Notes under the pieces: generated by a model | Told to the model about the DNA's origin: nothing | Seen by the model: only the letters and a program-made list of their open reading frames with translations | Database searches by the model: none | Part shown: positions 57,026-64,000 of the stretch, piece after piece | Position numbering within the stretch: the first letter of the stretch is position 1 | How the letters are laid out: the number at the start of each line of letters is the position of its first letter | Program-made: the position numbers and the translations under genes | Origin: Porcisia hertigi | Lineage: Eukaryota > Euglenozoa > Kinetoplastea > Trypanosomatida > Trypanosomatidae | Assembly (NCBI RefSeq): GCF_017918235.1 | Contig: NC_090565.1 | Location: 434,001 to 498,000 of the forward strand | DNA: 64,000 nucleotides | Reading direction: 5' to 3'

Positions 57026-58810
57026 ATGTCGACATCAACCACAGCGCAGGCGCAGCCTCTGAATCTCTTCAACTACTCCCTTCGACTTACAAACAAAGTT
57101 GGCGAAGACAACGCCCAGACAGACACCCTTTACAACAGGGCAGTCCCCGACTCACCAGGCACCGATACTATCGCAGCAGCAACACCAGCAGCCGGTGAGC
57201 CGCGACTGTACTTCACTGGAAATGGATCGTCCGCTAACCTGACAGCACTGCAGCGCTATCTGGACCATGAGGAGGCTGACAAAACATCTCCGCTACTGCG
57301 GGTGTTGCAGCTAGCGCCGCAGTCGCCAACTTTGAACACTCAGCCTCTCGTGTACGTGGAACAGAATAGCCTAAAGCCGGTGCCGTTGCCGGAAGACGCG
57401 ACTATGCGCCGTGACGCGGTTCTGACCACCTGTACCAATGTCTGCACGGAGGGAGCCACTCCACCACGAGGGCGCCATGCACCCGTCGAGGCCGCTCTGT
57501 GTGTCTTTCAGGACTTCATGAGTGCACCCGCTACGCCCATGGCCAGTGAAGCGCCCTTCTGGGAGTTTCTTTGCAGCACTCTGCGACATTACGCGAGTGA
57601 TTTCTACTGCAGCGCCGCTAAGGTGCAGCTGCAGGGCATCATCGTGCCCACATTCGAGACGCGGAAGAGGACGGTGTACAATCGAGACATCTTTGCGCAC
57701 TACGTCGAGGAGGAAGAGAAGACTGAGAAACAGCAGGAGTGCAACAACGCGACCAACAAGCGCACGACAGGGAGGAAAGTGTGCGTGAAAAGCAAAGACG
57801 CGCTCCTGGGCGTCATGGAGTATCTTAGGAGCCACTGGCCTCTCTTCGAAAGTGAACTCGGTCCCTCCCATTTGGTGATGAACGCAAAGTGGACCTCGAA
57901 TTCCACCGATATGTGTGCCTCGGACCACTCGGAGCGACCAGCTGCAAAACCTGCTGGTGCGCTGCGGCAGTCTGCATGCTTCGTGTGGCTCCAAAACGAC
58001 ACTGTGAAAGATGAACGGGATGGTGTCTACGCGGATGCCGCGCTCGAAGCCCTTCTCGACGAGCTCTCTCTCGCCGCTGCATCGATCAGCACGCCATCTG
58101 AAGCGGCCGCTGTTCTTCAAGAGGAGGCCATCAGCGCCTTTTTCGAGCAGTGCCGCCTCACGCACATCCTGAAGAGAGTGATTTGCAGTCGCTTCGAAAG
58201 TGTCGTGCTGCGACGCAAAGCTCTGTTTCACTGGGTACTCTCATTACCTCCACACGCTCGACTGAGCACATCTGCCGCTGGTACCGCCGTCACCGCGGTG
58301 CGCTTCAATGACCACCCCGCAGTCTCGCAGGCGGTGTGGAGCGCCATCGAGATGCTCGTCCACTGGCAGCAGTTGGCTGACTTCGTCTATATGCTTGCAA
58401 GGGATGCACTAAAGCGTCGCTTCATCAAAGAGGACGGGCGGGCTCGGCGGTTCGTCTCTGCCCCGCCGAGGTTTCCGCGCCACCGCCGCATCATCCAACA
58501 GAGTGGCCTCTATTTCAACAGCCCACGCGGTGGGTGTGTCCTCGACCATCATCGCGGAAAGGTGAATGTCTCTCAGCTGTACGGCACTGGCGAGCAGCGT
58601 AGCGTGACCAGCAGCCCCAGCGCCACCCCAGGAGAGTCCCTCGCCGTGTCATCTGGGCTCTTCCAAAGCACACGGAGCACCACTGTAACCCCCTTCAGCA
58701 ACTTATCTATCCTAGACGGTGAAGAAACGTTTGGCAGCTCTCCAAGGCTTGCGAGGAACGTTATTACGCGAATCCCTCAGAAGCAGACCAGAGTTCACTC
58801 CGTCCAGTGA
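57026..58810 (+). CDS. Unknown 594-aa protein, partly helical
   Basis: 594 aa. After a low-complexity start (1-150) come a helical part (about 155-245: FQDFMSAP, FWEFLCSTLRHYASDFYCS, TVYNRDIFAHYVEEEE) and another (about 255-470: LLGVMEYLRSHWPLF, AALEALLDELSLAAA, AISAFFEQCRLTHILKRVICSRF, FHWVLSLPPHARL, IEMLVHWQQLADFVYMLARDALKRR). The C-terminal 110 residues are Arg/Ser-rich and disordered. No catalytic motif or known domain seen. ATG at 57026 (MSTSTTAQAQP) is preferred; 86 upstream open codons translate (AC)n and C/T tract. Confidence 0.72.
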   Translation: MSTSTTAQAQPLNLFNYSLRLTNKVGEDNAQTDTLYNRAVPDSPGTDTIAAATPAAGEPRLYFTGNGSSANLTALQRYLDHEEADKTSPLLRVLQLAPQSPTLNTQPLVYVEQNSLKPVPLPEDATMRRDAVLTTCTNVCTEGATPPRGRHAPVEAALCVFQDFMSAPATPMASEAPFWEFLCSTLRHYASDFYCSAAKVQLQGIIVPTFETRKRTVYNRDIFAHYVEEEEKTEKQQECNNATNKRTTGRKVCVKSKDALLGVMEYLRSHWPLFESELGPSHLVMNAKWTSNSTDMCASDHSERPAAKPAGALRQSACFVWLQNDTVKDERDGVYADAALEALLDELSLAAASISTPSEAAAVLQEEAISAFFEQCRLTHILKRVICSRFESVVLRRKALFHWVLSLPPHARLSTSAAGTAVTAVRFNDHPAVSQAVWSAIEMLVHWQQLADFVYMLARDALKRRFIKEDGRARRFVSAPPRFPRHRRIIQQSGLYFNSPRGGCVLDHHRGKVNVSQLYGTGEQRSVTSSPSATPGESLAVSSGLFQSTRSTTVTPFSNLSILDGEETFGSSPRLARNVITRIPQKQTRVHSVQ

Positions 58811-58838
58811 CGTCACGTTAACCAAGTGCGAAAGCATT

Positions 58839-58857
58839 CCCCCCCCCCCCCCCCCCC
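58839..58857 (+). repeat. C19 homopolymer
   Basis: Nineteen consecutive C followed by (AC)n, 29 bases after the preceding stop; the longest homopolymer in the window. Confidence 0.9.
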
Positions 58858-59899
58858 ACACACACACAGCGGGTTCGTTCGTATAAATATTTATATATAT
58901 ATATATATGTCTGAGTGTCTATGTGCTCTCGTTACATTTTACACTTTTGCTATCTTAGTTTGAGATGATTTACGCGCATGTCTTCTGACAGACTCGCTTG
59001 TCATCACCACCCCAGCCCGGATTGACCGGGGAGGGCGTGAGCTCCTCAGCATGAGGGATAAGAAGGGTATCTAGTACTGCCTCCCTCCCTCCCTCCCTCC
59101 CTCCTCCCCCCCCTCGCTGAGCAGTCGGAACAGACCGGCGACAGTGAACACCTTCGCGTCATTCAGATTTATAAACCACATGCAAATGTGACTCAAACGT
59201 GTCTCGCACAGCTTTCGCTGTCTCATCCTTCCCGGTAGGAAACCCTGTGTCCCTCGAGGAATGCACTACGTAACCACTGACATCCTAGAAGTGGCTGTGA
59301 GGCGACCTGCACAGCGGAGGTGAAAAGACGGAGTCGGTCCATGGCTGCAACACCTGAGCCCACAGCCGCATTGAATCCACACGTAGTGTGATCTGAGAGC
59401 GCCACCGGGCAGGCGAACGTCGTGCTATACATTTCCTTCGTGTGTGTGTGTGTGTGTTTTCTGAAAGGGGTGACGAGGCGTGGGGTGGTCATTTGTGCTC
59501 CTCACATACCCTTCACGTGATGTAAATTTTACGCGGTGTGGGGAGGGGGAAGGGGGAGCCGTGAGATGCCGCCTTGGTTGCGCCTGAGTGCCGTGACTTC
59601 CCGCCGCGTCTCTTCCCACGCCCCCTCCCCCCACTTTTTCCTTCCTCCCCCCCCCCCCCACTCAACTTTCTTTTCCTACATGAAATCATACCCGTTCTCT
59701 TAATATGTCCGTCATCCCCCAACTCCTCGTCGCTCCGCATGGCGGGCCATATCTAACACCCCTCTCCCCCCAAAGCGGGTGCCCAGCTTTTTTTTTTGGG
59801 GGGGGGAGGGTTGCGCGGTGGGTACGCCTGAATCGATCACCCCGCTTCACAGGGAAAGGGGGGTTAAGTGCGCACTGCTCTCTCTCTGTCTGTCTGTCT

Positions 59900-59920
59900 C
59901 GCGCGCGCGCGCGCGAGCGC

Positions 59921-59951
<31 letters not shown>
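59900..59951. repeat. Alternating purine-pyrimidine tract, (CG)n then (GT)n
   Basis: About 15 bases of alternating C and G, a short GAGCGCGAG junction, then about 19 bases of GT. Such alternation favours Z-DNA. Confidence 0.8.
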
Positions 59952-60893
59952 GCTGAGAAAGAAGAAAGGAGAGCGTATATGTGTGTATGTATATACATGG
60001 TGCACAAACACGTACTAGGATGACCTTCACCCGACCTCTTCAAAATTATCTCTGCTTTTCCTTCTTTTTGAATTTTCTTCTCGTCAACGTACGCTCGTGT
60101 AGTGTAATAATCGCACTTCGCTGCTTCGATCCCTCCCATTCCCCCCCCCCCTTTTGTGACTCAACCGCGCGGCGCTTGTATGCTAGAAGTGCTCCCGTCC
60201 TCCTGGTGAGTGTGTGCCCCGCAGTCACGAAGTGAGGTGATCTAATCGCCCAAACATATCCCCCGACCTCTGCGATAGTGAATGCCCATGGCACGCGAAT
60301 AGGGGAGGGGGAGGGGGTGAAAAATGGCCAAGGCACACGCCACACGGCCATGCTTGCGCTCTGCCGAATCCTCTGTATGAAAGCATTGCTGAGCAGAGAC
60401 CCACCTCTGCCGCCCCCCTCTCCAAACGCCAATCTCGTCACCACGCGCTCGCCAAACCGTCCAACTCTCATTCCTTCACCTTTTCTCATCCTCCTCTTTT
60501 TTTTTTTTGTGTGTGTGTGTGTGGTTGAGCTGGATGAAAAAGTCGCTCGGTACTGTCGCTCCGGACTCCCCCTCCCGTCCCCCCCCCCAAAAAAAAAAGG
60601 AAATACACGTACGGGCGGGAAAACCCCTCGTCGGGAGGGACGTCAGCCGACCTGCACGCTGTCTCTTTCGACAGACACGCACGTATTTATATCAATATAT
60701 ATACACACACATATATATATACGGTAAAACAGTTATTCTGTGTCGGCGACGCGGCTTCGTACATGCATCTTCTCGCTGTGGGGAGTGTGCGTGAGAACCC
60801 GCCGTGTAAGGGGGGGGGTCGTGAACGTGCGGTGTATAGGTGACTCCTTCCCTTCTTGCCTTCCCCCAACTCGCACCTCCAAAGCCACCAGCG

Positions 60894-63140
60894 ATGACGC
60901 TCACGCTGACCGCTGTGGTGTGCCCCAACTACACAGAGAGCGGCGATGTGGCACTTACAGACGGCGTGAATCTCCTTGATCTCCACATGTGGAGCCATGC
61001 AGAGCCGTTGGAGACATCAATTACAAATATCTCCGCATCCGACGTTGCCAAAGAGTTGTACCTACGCGCATCGCAGACACAACTCACACAAACCGCGCAG
61101 AAGAACACCTTGTGTTTCCGATACGGCCCACGTCCACCAGATCACCTGAACAGCTTTCTTTTCCACGAGCGCGGTTGCTGCACCGAATGCAAAGGAAGCA
61201 ACGCACCGCCAGTGGCAGAGGTGCCGCTAGGGTGTACGTTGCCGTCTCTCATCCTCCCCTCATCCTCTTCCGTTGACCTGCTGGCTGATGTAAGCGGTCA
61301 AACCAATGCGCACGACAGCCTCTTTGCTCTCTGGCTCTGGGAACTGCTCTCGGAACCCAATAACACCGTCACTGTGACAGCACTGCTTCTCTTTGTGGAG
61401 GGCACCACGGTCGATTTGTTAACGGGCAGCGAACTGCACACACCCTTCAAAGTGGACATCGGCACAGTCAAGCAGCTTCGCAATCACGAGGACGCCCTCG
61501 CTTTTTTGCATGCGTGCGAGGCGAGGATTCGCCACAGCGCCGCCACGTGTCCGCGATGCCCATACCACGTGTGTATCACTGTATATGTCGGCACTGACGG
61601 TGACCGAGATGGAAAGAGCGCGGTTACATTTCTTGACGTTGCCTCCACGGCGCTGGAGAGTGAAGATGCCAACGCACAGGTGCGCCTTCAGCAACAGCTG
61701 ACTCTCTTCGCTCGGCAGTTGGGCATCGAGGCGGCCACAACGACTACGCCCTCCCCTACTTCGCTGACGCTCAACGCGGCGGACCAGCGCTGGCTTGATC
61801 TTCTGCAATCCCGCCAACTCTCCCGCGCACGCCTCTTAGGACTCGTCTGTGTCGGGTGCGAGGCTTGGCAGGGTTTCTTTCGCTGCGCAGGCGTGCACGG
61901 GGATGGCCACGACCGTCTCACTCTCGCCCGCGCCCTCTGTCAACGCGAGCTTTCGGGAACCGCAAACAAAAGTCCGTTGCACCCCCAATTGCCACAACCG
62001 CCCCCAACACAGGAGCGTGCAACTCCGCAACGTGCGAAGCCGGCCAACACCGCACCTTGGATCGTGCCGGACCCCCTGCCCAATTTGCAGCTCAGTGGGA
62101 GGCGCTCGCAGCAAAACGACGAGAAATCCTCCCATCTTAAGCACATCGCGTCGGTGCGATTTGGCTCCGACGCACTGGAGGCCAGTGCACACCATTCAGA
62201 CAAGTGGCACGTTGTCTCTGGGGCCGCTACTCACCGCGACCGCTTTGGTCGCTTGCTGAAGCATATCGAGTGCGAGGAGCACCACGCGCGGCTTGTCCTG
62301 AGCGGCGCGGAGCAGAGGGCCAGGAGGTTGGCAGAGATACGCTGGGTCCTTCGTGCCCGCCCACCGGGCAAGTGTATCGAGGCCGTGCTGCGATGGCTCG
62401 AAAATCACGTGGATCGGAAAAGTCGGCCTGAGCCGCTTTTGCTTGATTATTCCGCCTCGTCTTGCCACTCACGGCCGCGATTGGGTACTACCCAGCCTCT
62501 CCTTTCCATCAACCGACCCCCCGCAAGGACGGCGCAACGGCTGCCTACCTTGGCGCTGCCCGCACTCCCGTCTCACCGGCCCTCAGAAGCCCACCTCCAT
62601 TCATCGCGCATCGAGTCACAATTGCTCTGCTGCACAACCGGCTCAACACCGAAGCGCCGAGGCGGTCCGCAAGCGCACTCCGCCTCACCGCGTGCAGGCG
62701 CGCAAACGTATACCGTTGTCGGACTCAAACGGCGTTACCAAGCGCCCCACCTCACTAATATGGACCTCACCCCCGTCCGTCGGCGCTCTGCGACCGAGGT
62801 GGCGCTACTCGTGCGCCAGCGCGCTGTCGACCGTATGTCCTCACCTCCCCACTCACCGCGCAAGGGTGAGATAATGCGACTCTACCCCCTCGTCCAAGCG
62901 TTCCACATCAAGATCACTGAGCAAGACACTATGATGGCAGAAGAGCTCATGATGCGCAGTCGCATTGAGCACAGGGAGAAGAATCGTCGCCAGGCTTTGA
63001 GCGCTGCGAGCGCCGCCTCATTGCAAAGGTCACTCGCGCTTTGGCCGTCTGAGAGTCGAGCTGAGCAGCTGAGCATACCGCGCCCCATCCGGCGATGCTC
63101 TGTGCAGCCGCCTTCTCGGCGCATATTCTTCACGTGTTAG
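60894..63140 (+). CDS. Unknown 748-aa protein with two cysteine pairs
   Basis: 748 aa. The first 340 residues look globular and mixed alpha/beta: LTLTAVVCPNYTESG, FRYGPRPPDHLNSFLFHERGCCTEC, LLFVEGTTVDLLTGSEL and CPRCPYHVCITVYVGTDGDRD. Cys pairs near 99-102 (CTEC) and 220-223 (CPRC) could bind a metal but are far apart. The second half is basic and Pro/Ser/Arg-rich. A helical end (about 655-720: EIMRLYPLVQAFHIKITEQDTMMAEELMMRSRIEHREKNRRQ) may be coiled coil. No family recognised. ATG at 60894 (MTLTLTAVV) is preferred; the open frame reaches 18 codons further up through C/T leader. Confidence 0.72.
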   Translation: MTLTLTAVVCPNYTESGDVALTDGVNLLDLHMWSHAEPLETSITNISASDVAKELYLRASQTQLTQTAQKNTLCFRYGPRPPDHLNSFLFHERGCCTECKGSNAPPVAEVPLGCTLPSLILPSSSSVDLLADVSGQTNAHDSLFALWLWELLSEPNNTVTVTALLLFVEGTTVDLLTGSELHTPFKVDIGTVKQLRNHEDALAFLHACEARIRHSAATCPRCPYHVCITVYVGTDGDRDGKSAVTFLDVASTALESEDANAQVRLQQQLTLFARQLGIEAATTTTPSPTSLTLNAADQRWLDLLQSRQLSRARLLGLVCVGCEAWQGFFRCAGVHGDGHDRLTLARALCQRELSGTANKSPLHPQLPQPPPTQERATPQRAKPANTAPWIVPDPLPNLQLSGRRSQQNDEKSSHLKHIASVRFGSDALEASAHHSDKWHVVSGAATHRDRFGRLLKHIECEEHHARLVLSGAEQRARRLAEIRWVLRARPPGKCIEAVLRWLENHVDRKSRPEPLLLDYSASSCHSRPRLGTTQPLLSINRPPARTAQRLPTLALPALPSHRPSEAHLHSSRIESQLLCCTTGSTPKRRGGPQAHSASPRAGAQTYTVVGLKRRYQAPHLTNMDLTPVRRRSATEVALLVRQRAVDRMSSPPHSPRKGEIMRLYPLVQAFHIKITEQDTMMAEELMMRSRIEHREKNRRQALSAASAASLQRSLALWPSESRAEQLSIPRPIRRCSVQPPSRRIFFTC

Positions 63141-64000
63141 AGAAAAAGACGCCAGACCGTATATTAGCGGGCGCCATCGAAGGCACGTAACCTGAACCCC
63201 CATCCCCCTCCCTCGAATGACCCGCATCGATGGACGATAACGGCGGCGGCACTTCAGGTCACACGTACAGAGGCGAACATTAAGGCGGATAATCCCCACA
63301 CATGCACCGACATGAGTTTTCCTCCCCATTCCCCTCCCAGACAGCGTAGACGCCCGCGCCACCCACGGCATAGGCACAATCTCAAGGCAACTCAAAACCA
63401 TCTCACCAGGCTCCTCAGGCTCTCTGTGAAATGGGGGGAGTCTGTGCCACCGCGACGGATGCACCACGGTGCAACTGACAACACTAAAGTGGTGGTGAAG
63501 GCGGCCCACTAGATGAGTGGGCGGAGTGCGAGGAAGAGGAGACGGCGCTTTAATGCACACGAGTCTGCCTTTGCGGCAGCGCATGTGTAACCACATCGCG
63601 TGTGTGTGCGCGTGTATAGATGTGCGGGAGGTGGGGTATCACGGGACAGACTCGATAGAAACCTGCTGCCTCGATCGCTATGAATCTGCCCCCCACCCCA
63701 CCCCACCCCACCCCCCCCTCCTCCGCAGATGTCACCTTCGTCGATGCTGTGTCGAGGCCGCACACTATTCTTGGGGAGTGTGTGCGTTGGCCAGTAGACA
63801 CACCCACCCGTCGATGCAAAAAGTGTTACTATGTAAACGGAAAGGAGCGCCGGACCTTGTTGTATCTCTCCCCCATCAGTCTCAGGCGTGATCCCCCCTC
63901 TCCCGCCCCCCCCCCTCTCCCCCAAATCTGTTCCCATTATTTGCAGTTGCACAGATATTCACCGACACGGAAAGAAGCAATTTTGTGCACACTAACACCA
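63141..64000. other. Downstream spacer at window end
   Basis: Non-repetitive to about 63590, with a 188-codon minus-strand frame that overlaps the 3' end of the last gene and has no protein-like features. After that, C-rich tracts (63690-63722, 63894-63920) and mixed sequence. The next gene's start is not in view. Confidence 0.5.

Larger units (their letters stand above)
58811..60893. other. Long spacer (2.1 kb), no supported gene
   Basis: C19 at 58839-58857, (AC)n 58858-58868, (TA)n 58885-58908, (CCTC)n 59082-59103, a non-repetitive stretch 59115-59440, (GT)n 59441-59457, C and T/G homopolymers (59648-59659, 59789-59806), an alternating CG/GT tract 59900-59951, T12 near 60499-60510, A10 near 60589-60598 and a TATA tract 60690-60722. 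Small frames here are repeat translations. Confidence 0.5.

Noticed and set aside
63030-63596. 188-codon minus-strand frame at the end of the window
   Set aside because: Overlaps the 3' end of the 748-aa gene in antisense and has no protein-like pattern.
1-64000. tRNA, rRNA or snoRNA genes
   Set aside because: I looked for tRNA arms and box B motifs in the spacers and for rRNA blocks and saw none; C/D or H/ACA snoRNAs cannot be excluded by eye.

Overview
The window looks like chromosomal DNA of a trypanosomatid protist, most likely one of the Leishmaniinae (Leishmania or a close relative). It holds 26 GC-rich, intronless protein genes, all on the + strand, separated by 0.35-2.3 kb spacers. 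The spacers are packed with pyrimidine tracts, (AC/GT)n, (TA)n and G/C homopolymers. This is the layout of one polycistronic unit whose transcripts are cut up by spliced-leader trans-splicing and polyadenylation. A degenerate retroposon with the 5' signature of the L1Tc/ingi clade (SIDER/DIRE type) lies in one spacer and supports the same placement. The order PDI, 2OG oxygenase, DERA matches what I remember of Leishmania chromosome 6, but I could not check that.

Layout. 1-9.2 kb: 3' part of a coiled-coil/SFI1-like gene, a small membrane protein, a SET-MYND protein, a large probable mitochondrial helical protein, and a PINX1-type G-patch protein. 10-16.7 kb: a kinesin-4-like motor, a coiled-coil protein resembling the outer-dynein-arm docking complex, and a single-domain ER thioredoxin/PDI. 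18.6-29.6 kb: an AlkB-like 2OG-Fe(II) oxygenase, deoxyribose-phosphate aldolase, a lipid-anchored nuclease-fold protein with a C-terminal Cys/His module, a PIBF1/CEP90 homologue, and an unknown membrane-associated protein. 30.8-42.3 kb: a 996-aa disordered protein, PIG-X, WDR54, a tandem-BRCT protein, and a protein with four CxxC zinc-ribbon units. 42.4-43.5 kb: antisense retroposon remnant. 43.7-53.2 kb: an APC5-like TPR protein, an NTF2-like mRNA export factor (MTR2/p15), an NDR-type AGC kinase, an ER thioredoxin-fold protein lacking the first active-site Cys, and a basic unknown. 55.4-63.1 kb: three large unknowns. The last 860 bases hold no gene I can support.

The genes do not form one pathway, as is usual for a trypanosomatid array. 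Several are cilium/basal-body proteins (kinesin, docking-complex-like protein, PIBF1/CEP90, WDR54) and three act in the secretory pathway (PIG-X and two thioredoxin-fold proteins). Starts were taken at the first ATG that follows the pyrimidine-rich, repeat-laden leader and begins family-like or non-repetitive protein. The longest open frames often run upstream into leader DNA and give spurious His/Thr/Pro-rich N-termini.

Most interesting leads: the lipid-anchored nuclease-fold protein with two substituted catalytic positions and an Ada-like Cys/His tail; the antisense retroposon that still shows a 2A-like NPGP motif and the Pr77-like 5' signature; a perfect 40-bp palindrome downstream of the APC5-like gene; and the atypical kinase and thioredoxin-fold proteins.
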